A stretch of DNA of 64,000 nucleotides from Pediococcus ethanolidurans (GCF_001437405.1 NZ_JQBY01000013.1:1-64000); one strand, 5' to 3'. Shown: positions 1 to 8,107, counted from the first letter of the stretch. Notes: a model not told the origin generated them from the letters alone. Numbers and translations are program-made.

Positions 1-1249
1 TTATATTTCGATCTATGAATATTTCAGGATAGATAATAATTCCTAAGATGATTTCAAATAATTGCAAAACAGATCCTGTCCAACTTCCTGTCGATAACCA
101 TCCTGAAATAATCGGTGGTGTCGTCCACGGTAGTAGTACACCGTTTGTATGTGGCACCCATCCCCACGACATTACTAATCCTGAAATTAACGTGTTTACA
201 GTCGGGATAATGATAAACGGAATCGCAATAATTGGATTTAAAACGACTGGTAATCCAAAAATAATTGGTTCATTAATTCCAAAAATTCCAGGTACAATTG
301 CTAACTTTCCTAACTGACGGACACGGTTAGACTTACAAATTACCAACATGACAATCAGAAGTGAAAGTGTACTACCGCCACCACCATACGTCGTGAAAAT
401 ATCAATGAATGGTTGTGTAAAAATATGTGGTAACGGAAGATGTTTTTGAAACGCCTGTAAGTTGTCCTGAGTCAACACGAAGAAAATTGGTGACCAAACT
501 GAATTGGTGATTGTGGGGCCATTAATACCGAAACACCAAAGCAGACTGGCTAAAAAGTTATATAGAAGTACAGACGGTAAAGAATTACCCACGTTTTTAA
601 GTGGCGCTTGGAGCATTGTATAAATAAAATTGTAAACGGTATCAAAACTGGTTAAACTAAACACAATTCGAATTAAGAAAAATACTAAAATTACGAGTGC
701 ACTTGGCAATAAAGCATCAAATGATTGAGAAACAGCTGGTGGCACGCCATCTGGCATTTTGATAGTCCAATGACGTTTCAGCGCAAAACGATACAACTCA
801 ACACTAATCAAAGCAATGAAAATACCTAAGAAAATTCCGTTGGGGCCAAGATATAAGGTTTGGACTGCACTAACCGTTTGTTTGCCCACTGTTACAGATG
901 TTGGTGTCAAAATTAGAAAAGAAATAATGGCTACAGCACTAGCATTAACGGCCTGCAAACCTCGATTCTTTCCATAGGCATAAGAAATACCAAAACATCC
1001 CAATAATCCTGTAAAACTAAATACCGAGTTAGAAACTGAGCTAAACCATTCGCTCCAGTGGGAACCCAAAATACCGGTCCAAAATTCACTCCATCCTGGA
1101 ATAGGGAAATTACCGATTAACAGAAAAAATGACGTAACAATAATTAAGGGCGTAATGATCAAAAAGCCATCACGCAAGGAACGAAGCACAACGTTATTAC
1201 CTAACTTTGTAGCGACTGGCATCAAAATCTTTTCCATTTTATTTTGCAT
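1..1249 (-). CDS. PTS EIIC permease, lactose/cellobiose (CelB-like) family, 3' end outside window
   Basis: The reverse strand is open from an ATG at 1249 to the window edge, giving 416 residues without a stop. The protein is very hydrophobic, with about eight to ten membrane segments. It carries CelB-type features: an N-terminal MPVATKLGNN stretch, a GINGP motif near the middle and the GIFGINEPIIFGLPVV substrate loop. It should be the membrane channel of a phosphotransferase system importing a beta-linked sugar or sugar conjugate. GGAG lies about 9 bases before the ATG. The start is 14 bases after the stop of the GrdB-like gene, so it is the last visible gene of the GntR operon. No EIIA or EIIB is in the window. 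Substrate unknown. Confidence 0.9.
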   Translation of the reverse strand, partial: MQNKMEKILMPVATKLGNNVVLRSLRDGFLIITPLIIVTSFFLLIGNFPIPGWSEFWTGILGSHWSEWFSSVSNSVFSFTGLLGCFGISYAYGKNRGLQAVNASAVAIISFLILTPTSVTVGKQTVSAVQTLYLGPNGIFLGIFIALISVELYRFALKRHWTIKMPDGVPPAVSQSFDALLPSALVILVFFLIRIVFSLTSFDTVYNFIYTMLQAPLKNVGNSLPSVLLYNFLASLLWCFGINGPTITNSVWSPIFFVLTQDNLQAFQKHLPLPHIFTQPFIDIFTTYGGGGSTLSLLIVMLVICKSNRVRQLGKLAIVPGIFGINEPIIFGLPVVLNPIIAIPFIIIPTVNTLISGLVMSWGWVPHTNGVLLPWTTPPIISGWLSTGSWTGSVLQLFEIILGIIIYPEIFIDRNI

Positions 1250-1263
1250 GAGTCTCACTCCAT

Positions 1264-1791
1264 CTATTGATAACAGTATTGTTGTTTAAATTCAGTCATA
1301 TCCGCCTTGTCTGAAGCTAATTTACACCCCTCGACAATATGGTTTAATGAATCAGACAAACCAGTTCCACCTTTTTTTGGTACCTTAACAATGGTCAATT
1401 GTTCTTTATATTCAGCAATTAAATCCGCATTTTTTTCGATTGCTGTCGCCACAATAGCAGGAACTTTGGTATGCGTTTGAAAATGCTCAGCAATTTCACA
1501 GGCCATTGTTGAAAATTCCGGATAATCATAAGTTGGACCTAAGACAACCACATCAGCCTTCATTTTTTCTGCCATTTTGGTAAACTTAGTTTGCACCAAT
1601 TCCGAATTATTCTGATAATAATCTGTCCCACAGTAAAAGGTAGCAATAACTTCTCCTTGTTGACGTTTTAAATTTTTCTCCAAAGTCTCCGCGCTACCCA
1701 TTGCAATTCGTTTACCACCCAGCTCAGTATCAGCGCGTTCCTTACCACCAAGCCCGGATTGAATTTGATCTAAGATAACGATAACCTTCAT
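1264..1791 (-). CDS. GrdB-like protein (N-terminal domain of glycine/sarcosine/betaine reductase component B family)
   Basis: This 175-residue soluble protein resembles the amino-terminal part of GrdB: an MKVIVILDQ start, a GGKERAD stretch, an ATFYCGTDYY strand and VVLGPTYDYPEF followed by MACEIAEHF. In Clostridia, GrdB is about 430 residues long and has a selenocysteine in its C-terminal half. That half is absent here, the gene ends at a plain TAG, and no Grd partners are present, so classical glycine reduction is unlikely. GGAGG lies 7 bases before the ATG. It sits between the glycosylasparaginase pseudogene (48-base gap) and the PTS gene (14-base gap), so it probably serves the same catabolic operon. 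Family call fairly sure, function unknown. Confidence 0.65.
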   Translation of the reverse strand: MKVIVILDQIQSGLGGKERADTELGGKRIAMGSAETLEKNLKRQQGEVIATFYCGTDYYQNNSELVQTKFTKMAEKMKADVVVLGPTYDYPEFSTMACEIAEHFQTHTKVPAIVATAIEKNADLIAEYKEQLTIVKVPKKGGTGLSDSLNHIVEGCKLASDKADMTEFKQQYCYQ

Positions 1792-1839
1792 AAGATAACC
1801 TCCTCAAAAATCAGATTAATTAATATTTTTCCATTCCAC

Positions 1840-2797
1840 TTAATTGATTGGTGCTTTGATTCTTTTTTCATAAGCGTCTAACCACTCCTGCGTAATTGGT
1901 GCAATACTTGTTGTATGATCAGGTCCAGGATTGGCCATTAGAATCCGCGGAGCTTTTGTTTCATTCCCAACACTAAACGTGAATTCAACATTAGTTGCTA
2001 CTCCCCACTCACCATTATGATTCATTGCGACCAGTGAGAACTCACCCGCTTTTCCATAACGCTTTTTAAGTTTTTCAATAAACGGATAAACAGCTTGATC
2101 ACATGCTTGCTGTGGGCTCTTACCTTCTCCCATTAATCTGACAATCTCATAGGACAGACACCCCTTCATAATGTCTTCACCCAATCCAGTAGCAGCCGCA
2201 CCCCCAATCTCGCTATCTACATAAAACCCTGAACCAGATAATGGTGAATCTCCAATGCGTCCAGCTTTTTTCATAAACAAGCCCGATGTTGACGTTGCCG
2301 CTGCCATTGAACCTTGTTTATCTAGCGTAATTGCACCAACTGTGTCATGTCCATCGTATGGGTTTAGATTTTTCTCTCTCATTTCCGCTAACCGATTTAA
2401 CCAAATTTTTTTTGCCCGCAGCGTCAACATATTGACAATTTCAAAATTGTTTTGCATTGCGTATTGCGTTGCACCGGTTCCCACTCGAAAACTATTAAAA
2501 TGCTCGTGACTAAGACTACGGGCTACTGATACAGCGTGTTTGACGTTTTGAATGCCAGCTACTTACTGCACCAATCGCAAAACTATCACCATCCATATAA
2601 GCCGCATCCATCTCTACGATGCCTTGTTCATTGGGTAAACCACCATAACCCACTGATTTATAGTACGGATAAGCCTCCACTGTATTTATTAAAGTTTCGA
2701 CCGCATCACCTGCTTTACCTTGCTTTTTTAAAATATCTTGGGCTTTAATTACCCCTTCATGTGCCATTCGCCAAGTTGCAATTGTTCCGTATGTCAT
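1840..2797 (-). pseudogene. N4-(beta-N-acetylglucosaminyl)-L-asparaginase family (Ntn hydrolase), frameshifted
   Basis: The N-terminal part (from ATG 2797) reads MTYGTIATWRMAHEG through MDAAYMDGDSFAIGAV, then runs into a wrong frame and stops at 2516. The rest continues in another frame to 1840. It includes the Ntn-hydrolase nucleophile in HDTVGAI (Thr151 of the restored protein) and the binding motif GRIGDSPLSGSG. The break is a tandem duplication TACTTACT at 2560-2567. Removing four bases restores an open frame of 317 residues, the usual family length, with the junction reading AIGAVAGIQNVKHAVSVAR. The intact enzyme would cleave GlcNAc-asparagine, and it self-processes before the threonine. 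The start codon directly follows the stop of the upstream dipeptidase gene. Either a recent mutation or an assembly error. Confidence 0.85.
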
Positions 2798-4114
2798 TTA
2801 ATCATCCTCCATTTGCCCTAAAACCATCATTGATTTCATATAAATTTCCATATTTGTAAAAAGATCCTGTTCGTCCATATATTCATCCTGCTTGTGTGCG
2901 ATTCCTTTTTGACCAGGGAAAGATGGTCCAAAAGCAATAATATTTGGTACTTTGCGTGCATAAGTTGCACCCGTTGTCGTTACAGGTGTCCCATCTAAAC
3001 CAGTTACTTGTTCATAAACCTTCGACAATTGTTTAATCCAAACTGCCTCTTTTTTATGCATAACTCCTGGCATTGATCGCACAATTCTAATCGTGCTATT
3101 TGGCAAAACATGCGTCTGAATTGCTTGAGTTACTTGATTTTCAGATACCGAAACTGGATAACGAATAGCAATAGACAATATCAACTTACCTGATTTTTTT
3201 TCGAGTTGGTAAGGTGTCATAATTAGTTTTCCACTATCATGATCTTCAAATTCAATTCCTAAATTATGCCCATAATGTTCATTGTGCAGACTTGCTAACC
3301 AATGAAAATAAGCTCGCATATTTACCGATACATCTGGAATACCATCAATTTTTTTAGCTAACAAAGTAATCGCATTAACGCCTAACTCAGGCGCATTAGA
3401 AGGTGATCGTTTTCCAGTAACTTCAATCTCTTGATGTGTCAAAACTGCCTTTATGAGATCAGGCACGTGATCAGAAGATTGTGCTTTCGGATTTAGTATT
3501 TGAAAACTATCTAGTTCATCATTCGGAATTGGCGTGGTAATTTCATAACTAACAATGCCCCGCTCACCATACACGGCAGGATACTTACAATCTGGCGTAA
3601 ATCCGATATCTGGTGCTGACATATGCTTTAAATACCTTTCCATGTCAGCGCTTTCATTTTCCTCGTCAGAACCTAACACTAAACGAATTGTTTTGGCGGG
3701 CTTCATACCCATTTCTTTTAATAATTTCATTCCATACAAACAAGCCATACTGGGTCCCTTATTATCTAGAATTCCGCGGCCAAAGAATTTTTTCTCACGT
3801 TTAGTCAAATCAAACGGTGAAACAGACCAGTTGCTACCAGCAGGAACTACATCTAAATGTCCAAAAATACCAACATAATGAGTGTCGTCATCCCCCCATT
3901 GAATAGATACTGCTGAATTGTCAACAATTTCTGTTTTGAATCCATAACTTTTACCAAGTTGAGCGGCAAACTGCAACGCTTCTTTGGGGCCCTTCCCAAA
4001 AGGTGCTTCGAAAGCTGGTTCTCCTTTAACACTTTTAATTTGCAGCATTTGGCGTAAGTCATGTAAAAAATCAATTTTGGTACTATTAATTTTTACCTTT
4101 ACATCTTGCTTCAT
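2798..4114 (-). CDS. M20 family metallo-dipeptidase, PepV/Sapep type
   Basis: A 438-residue cytosolic peptidase. Metal-ligand motifs are present in order: GHLDVVPAG (His86, Asp88), GRGILDNKGP (Asp117), GSDEENES (Glu151/Glu152) and FTPD. The C-terminal GATYAR matches the second half of the catalytic domain. Family members hydrolyse dipeptides with an unblocked N-terminus using Zn2+ or Mn2+. The gene starts 17 bases after the GntR stop and its own TAA is followed at once by the next ATG, so it is the first structural gene of the operon. GGAGG directly touches the ATG; an AAGAAGG 8 bases upstream is a better-spaced ribosome site. In this operon it may trim peptides or process an asparagine conjugate (inference). 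Confidence 0.88.
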   Translation of the reverse strand: MKQDVKVKINSTKIDFLHDLRQMLQIKSVKGEPAFEAPFGKGPKEALQFAAQLGKSYGFKTEIVDNSAVSIQWGDDDTHYVGIFGHLDVVPAGSNWSVSPFDLTKREKKFFGRGILDNKGPSMACLYGMKLLKEMGMKPAKTIRLVLGSDEENESADMERYLKHMSAPDIGFTPDCKYPAVYGERGIVSYEITTPIPNDELDSFQILNPKAQSSDHVPDLIKAVLTHQEIEVTGKRSPSNAPELGVNAITLLAKKIDGIPDVSVNMRAYFHWLASLHNEHYGHNLGIEFEDHDSGKLIMTPYQLEKKSGKLILSIAIRYPVSVSENQVTQAIQTHVLPNSTIRIVRSMPGVMHKKEAVWIKQLSKVYEQVTGLDGTPVTTTGATYARKVPNIIAFGPSFPGQKGIAHKQDEYMDEQDLFTNMEIYMKSMMVLGQMEDD

Positions 4115-4131
4115 CCTCCTGACCTTCTTTC

Positions 4132-4863
4132 CTAAAGTTTGTTTCGAATCAAAGTTGTCTTAAATCGATATTTGTCCGCCCGATAATAGGAAATATCTAA
4201 AAAAATTGGTTTGGAATCCACCGTGTAGGTAACCGACCGTACTTTTAGTAATGGACCGTCGACTGGTACTTTTAGCAATTCACCCACCCGTTTGGAAGTT
4301 AACATAGCTTCAACTTCTTGTTGTGAATAGGCAATTTGTTCATGCTTTTCAATAATGGCAAATAATGAACCCGTAAAATCCTTTGCCGATAATCCCGCAA
4401 CTAAAAACTCTGGAATATAAATTTGTTCTATCGTCATCGGACTATCATCCCAATACCGTCGACGAATTAGTTCGTAAATATTTTTATTCAGATCATCTTT
4501 CATTTGCAGAGTAGTTAGAATCTCATCAGTCGGTTGTTCAACTTTTGAAAAAGATAATACTTCCGTATGACTCTTTTTTCCATATGATTCAGATGCCTCG
4601 GTAAACCCCTGAAGACCAAAACGGCCACTTTCTACTTTTGGCGTATCCATCACATAAGTACCCTTATGACGACTTTTTACAAGAATTTGAGCTTCAATCA
4701 ATACATCAATTGCTTTACGAATGGTTAAACGACTGACTTGAAACTCATCAGCTAAGTCATACTCAGAGGGTAATTTTTGTTTTGTTCCGTAACTTCCATC
4801 ATTAACACGACGCCTGATCACATTGGCAACTTGCTTAAATTTAGCTTCTTTCACGACATCCAT
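4132..4863 (-). CDS. GntR family transcriptional regulator, HutC subfamily (UTRA domain)
   Basis: A 243-residue regulator. Residues 8-72 form a winged helix-turn-helix with the GntR signature KLPSEYDLADEF followed by VSRLTIRKAIDVL. Residues 95-235 form a UTRA effector domain, with GRFGLQGFTE at its start and IEQIYIP inside. UTRA regulators usually bind a phosphorylated sugar or a small amine taken up by the system they control. The gene heads the dipeptidase/asparaginase/GrdB-like/PTS operon. Two identical 10-bp palindromes lie 12 bases in front of its start, so autoregulation is likely. A sugar phosphate such as GlcNAc-6-P would fit the operon but is a guess. Confidence 0.9.
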   Translation of the reverse strand: MDVVKEAKFKQVANVIRRRVNDGSYGTKQKLPSEYDLADEFQVSRLTIRKAIDVLIEAQILVKSRHKGTYVMDTPKVESGRFGLQGFTEASESYGKKSHTEVLSFSKVEQPTDEILTTLQMKDDLNKNIYELIRRRYWDDSPMTIEQIYIPEFLVAGLSAKDFTGSLFAIIEKHEQIAYSQQEVEAMLTSKRVGELLKVPVDGPLLKVRSVTYTVDSKPIFLDISYYRADKYRFKTTLIRNKL

Positions 4864-4875
4864 CCTTTCTTATAT

Positions 4876-4899
4876 AGTATATACTTTCTAGTATATACT
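4876..4899. promoter_or_regulatory. Double GntR operator
   Basis: The palindrome AGTATATACT occurs at 4876-4885 and again at 4890-4899, 14 bp centre to centre, just upstream of the HutC-type gntR start. Palindromes with a TATA-rich centre are usual for this subfamily. The site could autorepress the leftward operon. The ytrA-like gene on the other strand has its own separate dyad. Confidence 0.65.
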
Positions 4900-5005
4900 A
4901 TCACATTTCCATTTAAGTTAAAATTTTAAAGTTCATGAATTTTATCATGCAATCACTTTTATCTTTTAGCTTATTTTGAATCAAAAAATTATTTTAGTTA
5001 AATTC

Positions 5006-5056
5006 TTGCAAAACTTTATTTTTAGATTTATAGTGTATTAGTAAACTAAAACACTA
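5006..5056 (+). promoter_or_regulatory. Promoter and operator of the ytrA-like operon
   Basis: TTGCAA (5006-5011) and TATAGT (5029-5034) are separated by 17 bp. A 26-bp dyad with TAGTGT and ACACTA ends and inner TTAGT/ACTAA arms covers 5031-5056. It therefore overlaps the -10 and the start region, which fits autorepression by the YtrA-type GntR protein encoded from 5072. GGAGG follows at 5061-5065. Confidence 0.7.
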
Positions 5057-5071
5057 ATAAGGAGGAACAAT

Positions 5072-5449
5072 ATGAAATTCAATGATAAGATTCCTATTTA
5101 TTACCAGATCAAACAATATATTTATCGCGAAATTATCATTAATAACTTGCAACCTGGGCAAAAAGTACCCGCCGTGCGTCAATTGGCCGTCACCTTAACT
5201 GTAAATGCCAACACCATTCAGCGCGCCTTAAGGGAATTAATCAATGAAAAAGTTTTAATTTCTAGACGTGGTAAAGGCAATTTTGTTACAACTGACGCAG
5301 AAACCCTGACTAATTTGAAAAGAAATGTCGTTGAAGATCAGGTAAGCAATTTGTATGATCAATTAGCTGCCTTAAAAATAACACCAGACGAAATGTTGAA
5401 ATATCTAAATAACTACATTAATTCGCGAAAGGAAGTACACCATGACTGA
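5072..5449 (+). CDS. GntR family regulator, YtrA subfamily
   Basis: A 125-residue protein with an N-terminal winged helix (YYQIKQYIYREII, GQKVPAVRQLA, NANTIQRALREL) and only a short helical tail of about 50 residues. This is the YtrA architecture, with no separate effector domain. YtrA repressors sit at the head of ABC exporter operons and often respond to cell-wall antibiotics. Here the ATPase and permease genes follow, and the stop overlaps the ATPase start by 8 bases. A dyad operator lies across the promoter. Confidence 0.9.
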   Translation: MKFNDKIPIYYQIKQYIYREIIINNLQPGQKVPAVRQLAVTLTVNANTIQRALRELINEKVLISRRGKGNFVTTDAETLTNLKRNVVEDQVSNLYDQLAALKITPDEMLKYLNNYINSRKEVHHD

Positions 5450-6155
5450 AATATTATCGATTAACGATCTTTCTTACAAAAGGAACCTAACTAGTATCCT
5501 TAAACAAGTAAACTGTTCAGCAGAAAGTGGCAGTATTATTGGCCTTCTAGGTGCTAACGGAGCCGGTAAAACGACTCTCATGCGATTAATAAGTGGCGCA
5601 GCTAAAGGGTTTCATGGAGAAATTAGTATCAACGGCAATACCCAAGATATTGAACGCAAACAATTAGTCAGCTTTAGTCATCAACTGGATGGCGTTAACA
5701 GTCATGATCGTATGGAAAAAATTGCTGAGTTTTATCAGGCCGTTTATCCAGACTTTTCTGAGAGTGCCTTCAAAAGATTGGCAGAATTTCTTGAATTAGA
5801 TCTGCACCAACGATTAGGCAATCTCTCTAAAGGAAATCGGATGAAATTTATTATTGCTATCACACTGTCACGTCAAGTTCAGCTTTATCTATTGGATGAA
5901 CCGTTTGACGGAATTGATAGTATGAGTCGCAAAAAGATCATTGCAAGTATTCTTCAATGGAAGCCCATTGATGCCACAATCTTAATCAGTGATCATCATG
6001 TTGATGACGTGGCAAATATTTTGGATGCCGTTTTGATTATTAAAGATAAAAAAATGGTTGTTTCAGAAAAGGCCGATAAAATTCGCGAAGAATACGGTCA
6101 AAGTATTGAGGATTACTACGAAAGCATCTATACAGGGGGTAAAGACAATGACTAG
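5442..6155 (+). CDS. ABC transporter ATP-binding protein (YtrB/bacitracin-exporter type)
   Basis: A 237-residue nucleotide-binding protein. Walker A is LGANGAGKTT (about residues 35-44), the signature is LSKGNRMK (a variant of LSGGQ, common in YtrB-like ATPases), Walker B is LYLLDEPFDGID and the H-loop is SDHHVDD. It should energise the permease encoded by the next gene, with which it overlaps by 8 bases. Being tied to a YtrA repressor suggests an export or sensing role for a cell-envelope toxic compound, but the substrate is unknown. Confidence 0.9.
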   Translation: MTEILSINDLSYKRNLTSILKQVNCSAESGSIIGLLGANGAGKTTLMRLISGAAKGFHGEISINGNTQDIERKQLVSFSHQLDGVNSHDRMEKIAEFYQAVYPDFSESAFKRLAEFLELDLHQRLGNLSKGNRMKFIIAITLSRQVQLYLLDEPFDGIDSMSRKKIIASILQWKPIDATILISDHHVDDVANILDAVLIIKDKKMVVSEKADKIREEYGQSIEDYYESIYTGGKDND

Positions 6156-6909
6156 TTCAATAAAACTCATGAGAACGATGATCAGACAAAAAAGCTCAAG
6201 TGTCCACAAAGTAATTGGTCTTCAATTACTTGCCTTGGTAATTACACTAATTATTCAGTTATGGCAGCAAGGTCATATCAATGCTATGGACCCCGTTGGC
6301 TTCTTCGCATCATATGGCATGTTGGCCACCATGGTAATTTTTGTTCTGCTAGCTTTAAGAACTGAGCACATTTGGACAAACAGTGTTTTCCGCCTCATCC
6401 CGATTACAGACACGCGCTTATATATTTCTAACCTGCTTTCTACTTTTTTAAATTTTGTGTATTTCTTAATACTGGAAACTATCATTACAGGTCTTCTAGG
6501 TTCACTTGATTTAGCTGATTTTAACATGCCCAACACTAGTCATTTATTTGGTTATGTGACCAGTGGAATTGCGTTGATTTTTACCTTACTACTAGTTGGT
6601 TGGACTTTTATTAGCATGGTGCACCTTTTGGGTAAAATGATTAGTACTTTTCTACCTGAAACTAAACAAGGATTTATCCAACTTGTACTTTACATTGTCG
6701 TCTTCTTTCTCCTCTTTTTCGTTTTAAGTACCATTGATAATACAATTGGAAACTATGTAAATAATTTTTTCTCACCTGTTTACTCTATGGGTACTCTTTA
6801 TCAAATTATAGGACCCCTCTTTATTTTAAGTGGTTTCATGCTTCTCTGGGTCATCCTGTTTTCACTAATTAACATTTATTTACTTAAATATTGGATTGAA
6901 GCCAAATAA
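6148..6909 (+). CDS. ABC transporter permease
   Basis: A 253-residue membrane protein with about six hydrophobic segments, beginning MTSSIKLMRTMIRQKSSS. The frame is open further upstream, but the ATG at 6148 follows an AGGGGG Shine-Dalgarno and overlaps the end of the ATPase gene, so it is the sensible start. It forms a two-gene exporter with the preceding ATPase. I do not recognise the subfamily beyond an ABC-2-like layout. A strong terminator follows directly, so the operon is regulator-ATPase-permease only. Confidence 0.85.
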   Translation: MTSSIKLMRTMIRQKSSSVHKVIGLQLLALVITLIIQLWQQGHINAMDPVGFFASYGMLATMVIFVLLALRTEHIWTNSVFRLIPITDTRLYISNLLSTFLNFVYFLILETIITGLLGSLDLADFNMPNTSHLFGYVTSGIALIFTLLLVGWTFISMVHLLGKMISTFLPETKQGFIQLVLYIVVFFLLFFVLSTIDNTIGNYVNNFFSPVYSMGTLYQIIGPLFILSGFMLLWVILFSLINIYLLKYWIEAK

Positions 6910-6955
6910 AAAAATGAAATGAATTACTCAAACTTAGGTAATTCATTTCATTTTT
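6909..6955 (+). terminator. Rho-independent terminator of the ytrA-like ABC operon
   Basis: An 18-bp perfect stem (arms 6909-6926 and 6938-6955, core ATGAAATGAATTAC) with an 11-base loop and a terminal T-run, placed directly at the permease stop. Confidence 0.9.
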
Positions 6956-7095
6956 GTTTGCTTCCAAAATCTCACTTACATTTTGTGTCTAATCAATTTA
7001 AGTTTAAAAATATTCCTAAAATCGGACAAATGTAACAGGATAATTGCGTTACTTTTCGCTTCTTAGCAGATACGATAGAAATGGAGGAGAAAATA

Positions 7096-7779
7096 ATGAA
7101 ATTATCTGATCAATTACGAACATCCCGGAAACAATTACATTTAACTCAACAAGATTTAGCAGTCCAACTTCATGTAACTCGACAAACACTGTCACGGTGG
7201 GAAAACGATTTGAGCTATCCTAATCTAGATACTTTAGTTCAAATTAGCCATATTTTAAATCTTTCGTTAGATACGTTATTGAAAGGTGAAAAAAATCCAG
7301 TTGTCAAACAAATCAGTACTGATGTCCGTTCCAAGCAAAGGTACAAACATCTATTTGTCGCACTTGTTAGTTTATTTCTACTACTGTTAGCAGTCTTGAT
7401 TCTTTTAGGCTATGGTCGTGCTACACAAAATGCAGACATTGATCGTCTAAATCCGTTTCTTAAAACGCAAATTGGGTACACGGTTTTACCCACGCCAACT
7501 AAAAATCATCAACAAGGCACACGTGTAGATGCATTTGTTTCTGATAATGTTTTTGGCAACGGCAGTTGGTTACAGTTTTATACAGGACAATACACCGCAA
7601 AGAAACGTTGGGCTGTAGTTCAACATAAGGGTTCTTATGTTTCTAACACTCGTTTGTTGAAAAAAACACAGATTCCATTAGTCATGCGTGAACAAGCTGG
7701 CAGCATTTACACCAAATATAATTATAAAACTGAAGGTCCAAGGACTGGCAAGAAAATTTCTTGGTGGCCATTTGACTAA
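7096..7779 (+). CDS. Membrane-anchored XRE-type HTH protein
   Basis: Residues 1-60 are a lambda-repressor-like HTH (QQDLAVQLHVTRQTLSRWEN, YPNLDTLVQIS). Residues 85-108 form one transmembrane segment (LFVALVSLFLLLLAVLILL). The remaining 120 or so residues should lie outside the cell and have no recognisable fold, though length and position recall small YxeA-like domains. An in-frame ATG at 7081 exists, but GGAGG at 7084-7088 lies inside that extension, so the ATG at 7096 is the true start (227 residues). It stands alone between two ABC exporter operons. Likely a membrane-coupled sensor-regulator; the target is unknown. Confidence 0.8.
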   Translation: MKLSDQLRTSRKQLHLTQQDLAVQLHVTRQTLSRWENDLSYPNLDTLVQISHILNLSLDTLLKGEKNPVVKQISTDVRSKQRYKHLFVALVSLFLLLLAVLILLGYGRATQNADIDRLNPFLKTQIGYTVLPTPTKNHQQGTRVDAFVSDNVFGNGSWLQFYTGQYTAKKRWAVVQHKGSYVSNTRLLKKTQIPLVMREQAGSIYTKYNYKTEGPRTGKKISWWPFD

Positions 7780-7804
7780 CTTTTAATTTCAAAACTAACC
7801 ATCT

Positions 7805-7852
7805 AAAACAAAAAAAGAATTGTTATCGCATAGATAGCAATTTTTTTGTTTT
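7805..7852. terminator. Bidirectional terminator
   Basis: AATTGTTATC (7819-7828) pairs with GATAGCAATT (7833-7842) and is flanked by an A-run and a T-run that extend the stem (AAAAC.../...GTTTT). It ends the XRE gene on the plus strand and can also stop leftward transcripts from the ABC operon beyond. Confidence 0.8.
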
Positions 7853-7866
7853 AAGCCACATCCTTT

Positions 7867-8019
7867 TTAGGATCCTGAGACATCTTCGCTTTCAGTGTCT
7901 GTCATAACTCGCGATTTCATCCATGATAAGCCTTTGAATGCTAATGGTTTCATAAATAACCCACGAATAACGTAAGCAATAATAAACGAACGGACCCACA
8001 TCTGCAATAGTACTTGCAT
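7867..8019 (-). pseudogene. Small membrane-protein fragment, possibly the C-terminal end of a DUF2798-like gene
   Basis: The reverse strand encodes 50 residues from ATG 8019 to a TAA at 7867, including one hydrophobic helix (VRSFIIAYVIRGLFMKPLAF). The reading frame continues upstream without a start to a TGA near 8070, and there is no convincing ribosome site. The ending resembles the last helix of DUF2798 proteins (inner helix, then an R/K-F ending), but this is weak. I read it as a gene remnant downstream of the ABC permease. It could instead be a small expressed protein. Confidence 0.35.
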
Positions 8020-8107
8020 CGTCAAATCATTCAATCCATATCGTTTTAAAACATAGGAATAACGGTATTTTCAATGTCAGTTATTGAAGAACAGAAAAAT
8101 TCGAAAA

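Noticed and set aside
1255-1270. Selenocysteine read-through at the end of the GrdB-like gene
   Set aside because: GrdB has a Sec codon (TGA), but this gene ends at TAG and the following bases belong to the PTS gene. There is no GrdB C-terminal half to read into.
6058-6147. 30-residue extension of the ABC permease upstream of 6148
   Set aside because: It lies inside the ATPase gene, has a non-membrane basic composition and no ribosome site.
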